Assembly (NCBI GenBank): GCA_965153355.1
Contig: OZ231127.1
Location: forward strand, 46,190,001-46,254,000
Direction of reading: 5' to 3'
Length of the DNA: 64,000 nt
Source: Flaccisagitta enflata
Taxonomy: Eukaryota; Chaetognatha; Sagittoidea; Aphragmophora
The first letter of the stretch is position 1. Every line of letters begins with the position of its first letter. The notes beneath the pieces are model-generated. The model was not told where the DNA came from, searched no databases, and worked only from the letters and a program-made list of their open reading frames with translations. Positions 33,701 through 43,358 of this stretch are shown one piece after another. The translations under genes and the position numbers were made by a program.

Positions 33701-36700
33701 CTTTTGGGGGATATAAGGAGATAGTGTGAAATGATCGAACTAAGAATAACGCTAGTTTTCAGTCACATCACAGCAATTTAAAAAAAAATAAAACAATGCC
33801 CATGTCCATGTCTACAGCCGAATAGATTAAATCTGAATTCCTTCCATATTTCTCAGTTTGGGTATAGTGAGGGATATTGTTCCACTTGTCATATCCATTA
33901 CAAAACGTACTCATCAAATCAACGATGTCATTTGCACTTTCACCCGAAATTAGTTTGTCCGGCAGATATCCAATGTCTTCTTTTCTCGTGCTCTAATAAA
34001 ACATTATCCCGTATGCGTCCAAAATAGATGGCGCAGAAGTCAATGATCGAAGCAATCGCAAGCGTCACTGAAACGAGGTCGGATACGCGGATACAGTAGA
34101 TGTCGTCTATAGACTTGGAAATATGGGGGAATTTATTACAAGATGACAAATAAATTTGATAGACTGATATATAGAATATAAACCAATAAAAGGACGCCTT
34201 ATTGCTTATAGGTGTTGGTTGACATGAACATTGTTGAAGGAACATTGTTTTAAAAAAATTTGCTAAAACTTTCACACAATATATTCAGGCCTTCTTTTAG
34301 TGAATTTTTTGACAGAGCCAGTCGGGCTCTCTGCACAATTTTACAGAGCCCGACGGAAAAACAGCGAGCCCGGCAGCAAAAAAACAAATAGCTAATCATG
34401 TGAGCTTACATCATAGCACTGGCATAAAACAATGGCTTTCTTTTGTATCTCTGTAACCAGAAATACAAGGAGGAAATCATCATATGTGAACTATCTAAAT
34501 TAGACTCAATTACATTACAATTAAAAAAAAAAAAGCTGAATAAACAGTTGCCCTAGTTCCGGGTGGACAGGGGCAGTGCCCAGGCGAATCAGTATTTGGG
34601 CAAAGGAAAAATAGCGTCAAAACATCAAAATAGCAACGCCCTGAAAATGTTGCTGATTTCTTAATTTAAGTTTAAAATTTTCTTAAGAATGGCCGGCACC
34701 AAGAACAAATTGTCACGTTCAATTCTTATACTTTAAAAAGACTCCTGTAGACTGTAGTGACCACCGGTCTTCATTCTAATGCCATTTTGAAATAAATGGA
34801 GATAGGACAACCAACAAGGTCCTATTTGAAAGAGCTTTCACAGAGCATTTTATTGAGCTATAGTAGCGAATTGAACTCGCCAGAAAGAAAAAGAGAGAGA
34901 ATGGTGCGCACGATTTTAATCGTCAGTCAAGAATGAAAAGCGACAGGAAATTTCTCAAGCCAAAGAAAGGAATGACCTTCGATACCGGCAAAATGCATAA
35001 CAAACGAAATAATGAGAATAAGATCGCGGTCACGCATATCGATAGGATTCAGGACTCCCCCTCTGCCAAAAAATAGTTTCCATGAGAAAGTATTTTGAGA
35101 AAAATCGATAAAGAAAACAATAGATAAAGTGACCAAGTTCACATGAAATAAGAAAAAAAATAGAACCAGTGGAAAACAGGATGTTGTGTACAAAAACCAC
35201 AATATTGCGACTAAAGAGTCACATGGTGTTAAATGTAGTGGTAATCAAAAATAAACTTATATACACAAGAAAATGGCACTATGATATTTTAGCTTCTTGA
35301 TGCGGAGATCCATCAGTATTCCCTTCAGCGTCGCAACAACGCCAGTCACTCCTCCCTCCTCCTCTCCCTGACGATGTAGCAGTAAGTGTAGCAACATCTG
35401 TGGTGCCAGATTGCAACCACGAGGCAACCCCACAATAGGCAATTTTAGCCATTATCTCGGCCGTGGGCCGCCGACCACGGTAATCCGGCGATGACGCAAT
35501 TAGTAGCAATCAATGATCCGGAAAAAAAATGCGAATTTGCATAGAGATAGAGGAGTATGCACTCATAAGTTTGGGAATGAGGAAGATGATCAGGAAGTTG
35601 AGTGACGAAGGGAGATGGCACACATGCAGATGAAAAACCGCAGGTGGCATTCATGCCGCAGATGGCAATGGGTGAATCGCAACTCATAGTCGTTCTTTGT
35701 TAGAGAAAAGGACGATCCCGTTCAAAGCAGTACTTGAAGATCCGTCGTTCTGTGATTGTAGATACCAGTACAATCACTAATCCGCGTCCTCAGTGACAAA
35801 GCATTTACTAGGAGGCCGAGTTTATTCTCAATCCAAAAGAAATGACGAGAGACAAAACGATGTATCGCCGCTCATTAGTATTTTTCCATTGAGAGAGGAA
35901 AAAAGAAGATCCCGTTCAAAGCCGTACTTGATGATCCATCGGTCGTGATCGCAGATTTTGTCACCTGCGGCAATTCCGGTGTTCTCGGCGCACTTTAAAT
36001 GGCACTTTAAATGGCACTTTAAATGACAGTCCCAATGAACCCAGCGCTCGCAGTTGATGACCAGTACGCTCACTTGACCGTGTCTCAAGTTCAACGCAAT
36101 TAATAGTAGATCGAGTTTTTTTTCCAATCCAAAAGAGATGACTGAGAGGCGAATGAATGATGAGGTCTTTGGTCTTTATCGCAGGAAAGTTAGCAAAACG
36201 ATCGTTTTTGGCAAACAGTGTGAGATGAAGACACAGAGAACGTGTATGTATTCATAAGATGAATGAATTAAAAGATGGAAATCGCAGAAGCTTACGAGGA
36301 CATGATGACAGTCCAAGGATTCAAGACGATGGCAAAGACGATTTTGATGGTAAAATTAGTGGTAGGTGTCGAGTGGAAACCAGCAGCATGGGAACAATGC
36401 CACCAGCTTCCACCAAGTAGCGAATTGAACTCGCCAGAAAGAAAAAGAGAGAGATTGGTGCCACGATTTTAATCGTCAGTCAAGAATGAAAAGCGACAGG
36501 AAATTTCTCAAGCCAAAGAAAGGAATGACCTTTGATACCGGCAAAATGCATAACAAACGAAATAATGAGAATAAGATCGCGGTCACGCATATCGATAGGA
36601 TTCAGGACTCTATGACCATGGATTTTGCCAGAATTTTCTCTTTGCTAAAATGTATAACAATAACAACATTTTGCTCCTTTTTTTTTCTTTTTTGTTTTTC

Positions 36701-38866
36701 CTTTTTTTTTGCCATAGTGTGCGCTTTTGAAATTCTACAATAATGTTCAAATCCACAAACATGTCTCACCAAATCGCAGAGAGCCTGCCGGGCTCAGAGC
36801 CAGCAAAAAGTGAGAGCCAAACTGCAAAATAGAGAGCCTCGGGCTCGCGGGCTTGCTCTAAAAAAAGGCCTGAATATATTCTGTAAGAATATCGCTTATT
36901 TAGCGGTTGCTAAGGAGCATCACAGGGCCAGGTGTGCATTTTGTGGAGTAAATAGTAACCCCATTACTCGGAAGAATATGATGGCCTCTTGGAAGGTCTT
37001 GGAAGAAGATGAAGAAGAAGAAGAAGAAGAAGGAGAACAAGGTCATTAGACTTAAGTTGCGTGCGTCGGCACTTTCAGAAAAGTCAGGCAGACAAACAGA
37101 TGAACCGACTAAAACATTTAAAAAACCTTGGAACTAGCAACAAAAAGTCATAAAAACAACTGCATGACAAACCAATGGACAGACAGACAGACTGACGGAC
37201 ATACGGACAGACAGATGGACAAAAAAGTGGCTTAAAGAGGTGTATGAATGAAAAACATTCAAAGACATTTTTAATGTCTTTAAATTGGCTGTAACACCCT
37301 TTTAACAACTTTGTGACAGACAGACAGACAGACCAACTGACCAACCAAAAGTGGCTTATAGAGGCTTACAAATGCCAAAGAAACATTTAAAAACATTTAG
37401 AATGTCTTGATTTTGTGTAAAAAGCCTTGTAAACAGTTTTGTTACGGACCGACGGACTGACCGATGGACCGACCGACCGACCGAAGTGGCTTATAGAGTC
37501 GCGTAGCACGCGACTAAAAAGGAAAAGGAAAAGGAAAAGGAAAAGGAAAAGGAAAAAGAAAAAAAAGACTAACAACAATAAGATGAGGAGGAAGGAGAAA
37601 AAAGAAAGAAAAAGAAATAGAGGAAAAAAAGGAAAAAAAGTATAGGAAGCATGAGTAAGGAATAATAAGGGTATCAGTCGCGTGCTCCGTTTTCAAATAC
37701 ACATACAACAACATAATTACATAATTACCAAAATGGCCTTTGTCTTAAAAAGAAAGTTATTCTTTCTTTCTTTCTTTCTTTTTTTTCTTCCTTCCTTCAT
37801 TTCAATCCTTCCTTCCTTCCATCCTTACTTCCTTCCTTCCTTACTTCCCTCCTTCCTTCTCCATTCCTTCCTTCTCTCTTCCTTCCTTCTTTCCTTACAT
37901 CCTTCCCTCCTTCCCTCCCATTCCTTTCCTTCTTTTCCTCCTTTCCTTTCCTGCCTGCCTTCCTTCCTTTCCTCTATTCCTTCCTTTTTTCTTTCCTGGC
38001 ATTTCCACCTGCCTTCCATTCATCTCTTCCTTCCTTCTCTCCTTCCGTTCCTTTCTTCCTTCCTTCTATTCCTGCCTCCGTTCCTTCTTTCCTTCAATTC
38101 CCTCCTTTCTTCCCCCTTTCCTGCACACCTTCCATCCGCCACCCTTCCCTTCTTCCCTCCGTATTTCCAAAATGAACTAGAAATGACAAATGCAACTTTT
38201 GAAACACTTATTTTACCAAATCAAGTCCATTACTCTTTTTTTGATTATGTGTATTATATTGGATTTTAAAAAGACTAGGTTAGTTTGGTGGGTTGGACAT
38301 AGTAGATAAATAAGTAGTTAGACAGGATAAGGGGATTTGACGAGTTGGAAGATCCCAGGGCAAAATATAAGATACGCGGAATGAAAGAAAAATATGCACG
38401 CCTGCACAGGGCTGTCACTCATAGTTACGCTCCTTAGCAACGGCTAAATGAGCAATATTCTTACAGAATGTGTTGTGGGAACGTTGAAGCAAATTTCATT
38501 TTAAACAATGTTCTCTCAAAAAATTTCTCAAAATATTGATACTTTGATGAAATGTGTTTCCAGGGCTACCAACACCCACAGGCAATAAGGCATCCTTTTA
38601 TTAATCTATATTCCAAGTATCAGTCTCTCAAGTTTATTTGTCTTCCTGTATTGAATCCCTCCACATTTCCAAGTCTAGACAACATCTACTGTACCTTAGT
38701 CGCGTGCAGGTGGTCAGGGATGCAAGAAGTCACAAGACAGCTGTACGGACTGACTTCTTATCTTTTTTTTTCCCTTCCTTCTTTGTTTTCCCTTCTCCTT
38801 CTCTTCTTTTAACCCCTTCTTCTTCTTTTTCTTCTTCTTCTTCTTCTTCTTCTTCTTCTTCTTCTT

Positions 38867-38897
<31 letters not shown>

Positions 38898-41800
38898 ATC
38901 TTCTTTTTCTTCTTCGTCTTCTTCTTCTGCTGTAACTTCGTCTTCTTCATCTTCTTCTTTTCCTCCTTCTTTTTCTTAATCTTCTTCTTTCGCTTTATCA
39001 TCTTCTAGTTCTAGCTTCTAGTTGAAGAAACACTTATGGTCGCGTGGAACAGTCTTCTACTTATTAATCTTCTTGCTATCGTCACTTTCTTTTTCAAGTC
39101 GCAGACACGAAACTATGTAACACACTATTCGGTTGCTCTGTCGGTTGGTCCGTCAAAAGATCGCTTTTCGTGTTTTTTTTGTTGCGTGCACGCGACTCTA
39201 CATCCCGCTTTGTCCATCGGTTGGTCGGTCACACTTTACTTTTTTTATGATTTTTAGTCGCGTGCTACGCGACTCTACACCCCGCTTTGTCGGTCCGTCC
39301 GTCCGTCGGTCCGTCCGTCGGTCCGTCCAATCACACTTAACTTTTTCGGCGTTAATGGGGTTTTTGGCCTTACTGCTCCTGCCCAAATGCTCCGCTGACC
39401 TCAATTATGGCCCCTGCCTACCCGCACGCGACTGGGGTAGCCGTGTATCCGGCCTTGTTTTTATTTGACCTTACTGCTCCTGCCCAAATGGTCTGGTGAC
39501 CTCAAATATGGCCCCTGCCCACCCGCATGCGACTTCGGTAGCCGTGTATCCGGCCTTGTTTCTCCTCCCGACTCGTCCGTAACAATTAGTGATATCCTGG
39601 TTTTACCTGCAAGGAAATTAACGACATAAAGCCCACGTGGTCCTCTTAGTTTCCAATGAGGTGGACAGAGGGCGCAGACGAAGCCGCAAATCGCCGATAC
39701 CGAAACCGACAAAAGAGCAAAGCAGCAAAGGGACGAGAATAACGCCCAAGCCGTCGATGGAATTACCCCCGCGTCCATGTACTCTTCAACTTGGGGCATT
39801 GAATGAGAAATTTCAAGTTATGTGAACGTGATTGCATACCCCGCTTTGTCTGTCAATCCGTTGGTTGATTTGAGTTCATTTTTACGATGATACATCATTG
39901 CTATTGCATACTGCAAATCTCAGGATCATGTCAAAATTCTGGGATTTTACAGTCTGTCCCATAATAGACCAATTTTGACCCCAGGAATCCAAATCTGCAG
40001 TCAAAAATGGTCCCGGGTCAATATTTCCATAGGCTACGGCTGCATTTCTCGGGTCAAAATACTATGCAAGGTCAAATTTTCAAAATAGAAAATTTGGCAA
40101 TCTGATTGCAGATTCAAGATCCTTGGAAAAAACTATCAAAGGAAAGTGTCTTTCTTTTTTCGAAATTTTGAGTGGAACATAGTCAAAATTAGCGTCAAAC
40201 ATCCAAAGTAGAGTAAAATTACTCTTTTGTCTTAATTTGACCTCATTTTGACTGTTCTAATCACAATTTTGAAAAAAGAAAGACACTTTCTTCACACAGT
40301 TTTTTGCAAGGATTTTGAATCTGCAATCAGATTGACAAATTACCAATTTTGAAAATTTGTCCTTATATTGTATAGTATTTTGACCTAAGACGTGTAGCCG
40401 TCGCCTATGGAAATATTGACCTGAGACCATTTTTGACTGCAGATTTGGATTCCTTGGGTCAAAATCGGTTCAGTCAGAAATGGATGGTAAAATCCCTGAA
40501 TTTTGACATAATCCTGAGATTTTTTGATATTGCATATTGCATTTTTACGATGATACATCATTGCTATTGCATGTGCTGTCAAATTGTTGTCCATGTCAAT
40601 GCGAATAGTTCAAGCCTTTTTTCATAGTGGCGCCGTGCTCTTTCATTGAAAAATGAAAACTAAAAAAAAGATCTCCTGTATCCTTAAAGTCAATCGTACC
40701 CCAAAGTTGCAAACGGTTTTCTTTTTTCGTTAACGGAACTCCATTGGCAAAAAGACGAAAATCTTTGCCACCAGTGAACAGCCCGAAATGAATTTTTCCC
40801 AAGCCTGAGATGCCCGCTCGATGTTTCACAGGATAGCACTCGACCCAATATGTTGTGCAAATTCCTTTGGAAAGACAAAGACGAGGAAAAATGTTATCGA
40901 TCGCGTGCAACGCGACTCTACAAGTCCCTTTGCCCAACGGTCCATTGATCTGTCCATCGATTGATCTTGAAAATGTTGCTTGATTATTTTTCCTTTTTGC
41001 AGCGCTTTTGAATTGAAAAAATATATATCATCCTCCAATTAGCGCCCCACATCATCTACATCATGTTAGCCGCACATTTTTAGAATAAACATAAATAGGG
41101 CACGATTTAAAGGATGATTGCTTCCTTCTTTTAAAATGGCTAAAATCGGTTTCAAGATTATTTTTTGATTTTTTCAATATTTGCAAATGGCTGTTGAGAA
41201 TAAAGGAGGCATTGAATAGAGCCGCGGAACGATAAATACGGTATATGGTTTTTAAGAAATTTCCATTCAGAGTTTTTCTCCATGACCACCTTGAAATGTC
41301 TCATTGGAATGGTCTGACGCACGCGACGTTCTAATGGGTGGTCACTGTTACACTTCCCCGAAATATAAATCCTTTTACATACGTTAATGCAGGGATAAAC
41401 TGTTCTTACTGTTGGCAGTTTTCTGTTTTTAGATGCGTCCGTCAGGAACGCATCTCTATAAGAGGGTCTGTCCGTCCGTCCGTCCGTCGGTTGGTCGGTC
41501 GGTCCGTTACGCCTGTGCAAAAACCCCGTTTCTCGAATGTTTTTGGCCACGGTGAGATCCTATACCGAAACAAATGATCAACCAACATGTTTTGAGAGCC
41601 TCCTTTACTACTCAGTCGTTTTTTCCGTCTGTTTGTCTACCTGTCATTCCATATATGTCACATGATCAATACACGCAGACACACAGTCCGGACGCATCGT
41701 TGCCCGGTCGGGCTTGTTGCTATTATAAGAAATTTCTAAAAGGGAAAAACTTTTCATTGACCCATTCAAAATTGATTTCAGTGACTCTTGGGTCCGTTAC

Positions 41801-41974
41801 AGCGGAGTCCAATTTTAACCAAAACAAATGATTCTGACCTATAAGTAGTAGCGAGAAGGCAACCAAGGAGGAAAAGAAGGAAAGCAAGTAGAAACGACGA
41901 TGTCGGTGTAAATTCAATCGAGATCGCGCCATCGCCTTTCGATCTATGAATAAGCTTCCTAGTTGAGAAATCAT
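33553..41974 (-). CDS. CLRN: Clarin-family four-pass membrane protein, five exons
   Basis: Coding exons on the minus strand: 41932-41839, 40864-40700, 39789-39607, 34067-33944, 33700-33553. Every junction agrees in phase (1, 1, 1 and 2 bases left). The product is 237 residues from the Met at 41932 (251 from 41974), close to vertebrate clarin-1 (232). Order: basic cytoplasmic N-tail and TM1; extracellular loop with KIHFGLFTGGK, equivalent to the clarin YGLFxG motif; TM2; GPRGLYVVNFLA, equivalent to GPxGLYLxxxxxG; TM3; a loop with HWISAGQTNFGWSFYL matching the family's NxGYSF-type motif; TM4; C-terminus ending MMY as clarin-1 ends LMY. Clarins are plasma-membrane proteins of mechanosensory and photoreceptor cells, related to claudins/tetraspanins. 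Introns 1-3 are full of mobile elements, and the open frames remain intact. Confidence 0.75.
33944..34067 (-). CDS. Clarin-like exon 4 (TM3 and second loop)
   Basis: Acceptor CGACCTCGTTTCAG and donor CGG|GTGAAA, 124 nt. TLAIASIIDFCAIYFGRIRD completes TM3, then NVLLEHEKRRHWISAGQTNF. The end of a 4.6-kb mobile element lies only about 26 bp upstream of this acceptor. Confidence 0.75.
34862..35057. repeat. 195-bp direct repeat, copy 1
   Basis: AGTAGCGAATTGAACTCGCC...CGATAGGATTCAGGACTC. Matches 36416-36610 with about four differences. The two copies bracket 1.36 kb inside the hAT element. Not LTRs (no TG/CA ends). Confidence 0.85.
35700..36165. repeat. Diverged tandem units and a 12-bp triplication
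   Basis: GATCCCGTTCAAAGCAGTAC (35715) recurs as GATCCCGTTCAAAGCCGTAC (35911). TCTCAATCCAAAAGAAATGA recurs near 36122. GGCACTTTAAAT occurs three times in a row at about 35989-36024. Confidence 0.7.
36416..36610. repeat. 195-bp direct repeat, copy 2
   Basis: Second copy of 34862-35057. Short open frames in both copies (MKSDRKFLKPKKGMTFDTGK) have no support as genes. Confidence 0.85.
37080..37520 (+). mobile_element. Tandem array of three family A 3' modules
   Basis: Three units of about 155 bp, each ending GTGGCTTA(T)AGAGG/GAG after a GACAGACAGAC or GACCGACC tract. Only the last has the intact AGTCGCGTAGCACGCGACTA hairpin and AAAAA. No 5' anchor is present. Confidence 0.6.
37745..38160. repeat. 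CTTCC/CTTTC pyrimidine tract
   Basis: Degenerate TTCC pentamer-like repeats; the 195-codon frame through it is low complexity. Confidence 0.9.
38816..38995. repeat. TTC microsatellite
   Basis: About 25 TTC units, then interrupted TTC/CTTCG/CTTCA units. Confidence 0.95.
39175..39245 (-). mobile_element. Family A fragment (3' end)
   Basis: Minus strand GACCGACCAACCGATGGACA, then GAGTCGCGTGCACGCAAC. The arms have one mismatch pair (GTCGCGT against ACGCAAC). Confidence 0.6.
39251..39459 (-). mobile_element. Family A element, full length (reference copy)
   Basis: Minus strand: AACAAGGCCGGATACACGGC, TACCCC, anchor AGTCGCGTGC, GGGTAGGCAGGGGC, TTGAGGTCAGCGGAGCATTT, GGGCAGGAGCAGTAAGGCC, AACCCCATTAACGCCGAAAA, AGTTAAGTGTGATTGGACGG, GACCGACGGACGGACC tract, AAAGCGGGGTGTAGA, GTCGCGTAGCACGCGACTAA. 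The anchor and 3' arm are exact complements. Confidence 0.8.
39465..39560 (-). mobile_element. Family A 5' half, abutting another copy
   Basis: Minus strand AACAAGGCCGGATACACGGC, anchor AGTCGCATGC, GGGTGGGCAGGGGC, then broken off where the neighbouring copy starts. Confidence 0.65.
39607..39789 (-). CDS. Clarin-like exon 3 (TM2 to start of TM3)
   Basis: 183 nt, two-base entry, donor CTTGCAG|GTAAAA. AWALFSSLCCFALLSVSVSA is TM2, followed by a short Cys/Pro/His loop and RGPRGLYVVNFLA, the strongest clarin signature. GC-richer than the flanks. Confidence 0.8.
39877..40572. mobile_element. Palindromic element flanked by exact 33-bp direct repeats
   Basis: CATTTTTACGATGATACATC...TTGCAT (33 bp) is identical at 39877-39909 and 40540-40572. 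Between them the arms are inverse copies (CTCAGGATCATGTCAAAATT / AATTTTGACATAATCCTGAG; AAATCTGCAGTCAAAAATGG / CATTTTTGACTGCAGATTTG). Lies entirely in clarin intron 2. The superfamily is unknown. Confidence 0.7.
40700..40864 (-). CDS. Clarin-like exon 2 (first extracellular loop)
   Basis: 165 nt. Acceptor TCTTTGTCTTTCCAAAG, two-base entry, donor TGGG|GTACGA (weak at +5). ICTTYWVECYPVKHRAGISG, then KIHFGLFTGGKDFRLFANG. The frame continues past the donor to a stop at 40596, which might be an intron-retained form. Confidence 0.7.
40897..40970 (-). mobile_element. Family A fragment (3' end) in clarin intron 1
   Basis: Minus strand GATCAATCGATGGACAGATC, GACC tract remnant, AGTCGCGTTGCACGCGATCG. 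One arm has a GAT for GAC change. Confidence 0.55.
41427..41540 (-). mobile_element. Family A fragment, AGATGCG subtype
   Basis: Minus strand GACCGACCAACCGACGGACG, CCTCTTATAGAGATGCGTTC, C-TGACGG, ACGCATCTAAAAA. The hairpin stem AGATGCGT/ACGCATCT is fully paired, eight base pairs, with sequence unlike the GTCGCGT subtype. Confidence 0.65.
41839..41974 (-). CDS. Clarin-like exon 1 (N-tail and TM1)
   Basis: ATG at 41974 or, more likely by family length, 41932 (MARSRLNLHRHRRFYLLSFF). The basic tail precedes TM1 (FYLLSFFSSLVAFSLLLI). Donor ATAG|GTCAGA leaves one base, which completes Gly with exon 2. Confidence 0.65.
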
Positions 41975-42123
41975 GGATGAAAATCATGAAATAACCGTGC
42001 TCCTCATTCGTAATCCTTGCTTGAGAAGAACATGTTAAACCATATGTCTCATGTATCTGCGTAAAAAAATTTTGCAGAATTGCAGGATTGCAGGATTATC
42101 TATTTCCTTTTTTTTCTTGACAG

Positions 42124-42251
42124 CATTGAGGGACTGTCAAACGGCGTATTGCATGTATGGTTGCCTTTTTTGGGTGAAAGGAAAGAACGAAGTCATTGTC
42201 GAGTTCGTGCTAAGGAAAGACGCCACGCGTTGCCACGCACATCGTGGATAG
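42124..42251 (+). CDS. Candidate terminal exon, unknown
   Basis: Strong acceptor (ATTTCCTTTTTTTTCTTGACAG). The frame LRDCQTAYCMYGCLFWVKGK continues NEVIVEFVLRKDATRCHAHRG and stops at 42251. A second frame (IEGLSNGVLHVWLPFLGERK) stops at 42262. Composition is protein-like. It overlaps the upstream side of the clarin gene on the other strand. The partner exon is unknown. Confidence 0.3.
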
Positions 42252-42536
42252 AATTCTATTGAGACTATAAGTTATTTGCGAAAGAAAATAACGTAAAAAA
42301 CTGTAAATTATAGAGCAATTGCTATTTGGACTATGCCCCCCGTCATCAATGCTGTAGTTGTATAGAATTGATCGCTTTAGTTATGAGAGAAATTTCTTCC
42401 ATAGCCATTCTATACAGCTACAGCATAGCATATAGATGGCGGAGTACTTAGACCAAGTCAAAATCAATATTCCAAATAGATTGGGTTCGAATTATATCAA
42501 TGGAACATTAAATGTTTTTTTCTTTTGAATGCCCAG

Positions 42537-42606
42537 TGTGCCCATCGTGATGACCAACCCGGATGACGCTTTTGCTCTAGAGCAAGGCGCGGCCCTCGTG
42601 TCATGA
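42537..42606 (+). CDS. Candidate terminal exon, unknown
   Basis: Acceptor TTTTTTTCTTTTGAATGCCCAG. One base, then VPIVMTNPDDAFALEQGAAL, VS and TGA. Too short for homology; requires two bases from an unidentified upstream exon. Confidence 0.3.
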
Positions 42607-43003
42607 TTGTTTTCTCGCATCTTCGCTCTCTTTGGGTGTCCCTAATAATCAGGCCTGCCTAAAGGCTCTCATTTCATTGATTTTCGCCCCAAGCATCGAA
42701 ATAAAGCTCCACACAATTCACATTGTCATCGAGAATTTGAGATGACGGCAAAGAAGATTCTTTCTAACATGAAACTTCGAGAGTCATTGTCAGTCCTTGC
42801 CCTAAAAAGAGTTCGTTAGCTAACTTTCTTGAAAAAAAACTTGTAGTTATTCTATCGCTGTGTTCGGAGCCCTCGCAATGTTGATAGTAAACCTCTTGGC
42901 ATGATTCACATAGATTTTGATTAGTATCTCAATTATGTAAAGAAATACCAATAAAGGCGGCTAATCGCCGTAGGAAAAAAGTCGTAAATGCTTAGAGAAA
43001 GAG

Positions 43004-43005
<2 letters not shown>

Positions 43006-43043
<38 letters not shown>
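43006..43043. repeat. GA microsatellite
   Basis: About 18 GA units downstream of a GGCGGCTAATCGCCG hairpin module like those at 63.19 and 32.49 kb. Confidence 0.9.
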
Positions 43044-43047
<4 letters not shown>

Positions 43048-43073
43048 TGATACAATACATCTACAAGACCATT

Positions 43074-43140
43074 TTTAGGCGCGTGCTATGCGACTCTACA
43101 CCTCGCTTTGTCGCTCCCTCCATCGCACTGTGGGCTGAAA
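43074..43140 (-). mobile_element. Family A fragment (3' end)
   Basis: Minus strand AAAGCGAGGTGTAGAGTCGC, ATAGCACGCGCC, TAAAAA. The arms carry two substitutions. Confidence 0.55.
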
Positions 43141-43358
43141 CGTGCTCCAGGTGGCTCATTGAGGATTATCATTACATATTTTTAATGTCATCATTCTTAA
43201 AGATACTTAAGGAGTGAAAAACATTTGTTTGTATATTTTTATATGTGTTTAGGCTATTCATACCCAATATTGACCCCTTTTATTGGATTTCATGCCTTAA
43301 GAGCTTTGAATACAAAGCAAATAGATTGCAAGAAAAAGAAGTAAAAAGCACAGCTAAG

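Larger units (their letters stand above)
34286..36872. mobile_element. hAT-type non-autonomous element, 2,587 bp
   Basis: Inverted ends CAGGCCTTCTTTTAG and CTAAAAAAAGGCCTG with a perfect 8-bp duplication AATATATT on both sides (34278-34285, 36873-36880). Subterminal GAGCCCG/CGGGCTC motifs are repeated and inverted. An 8-bp duplication and CAGGC... ends are hAT hallmarks. No transposase frame remains. The interior has a 195-bp direct repeat and diverged tandem units of about 190 bp. Confidence 0.8.
34094..38691. mobile_element. Mariner-type palindromic element carrying later insertions
   Basis: Ends CAGTAGATGTCGTCTATAGA (34094) and the inverse ending ACATCTACTG (38691), flanked by TA on both sides (34092-34093, 38692-38693). 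Arms continue inward inversely (GGACGCCTTATTGC / GCAATAAGGCATCC) to a GTTTAGCCGTTGCTAGG-like core shared with the palindromes at 54.6 and 63.1 kb. Now opened by a hAT insertion, family A tandems, and GGAAAA and CTTCC tracts. Lies in clarin intron 3. Confidence 0.7.

Noticed and set aside
34862-36610. 195-bp direct repeats as LTRs of a solo element
   Set aside because: No TG/CA ends, no flanking duplication, no coding sequence between.
37682-38269. 195-residue Pro/Ser/Phe-rich frame
   Set aside because: CTTCC tract translation.
40596-40699. Continuation of clarin exon 2 to a stop
   Set aside because: Splicing at 40700 gives a continuous clarin-like protein; the readthrough tail has no family resemblance.
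41158-41430. Minus-strand protein-like frame (YPCINVCKRIYISGKCNSDH) in clarin intron 1
   Set aside because: No matching splice sites, and inclusion would break the exon 1-exon 2 phase that gives the clarin reading.
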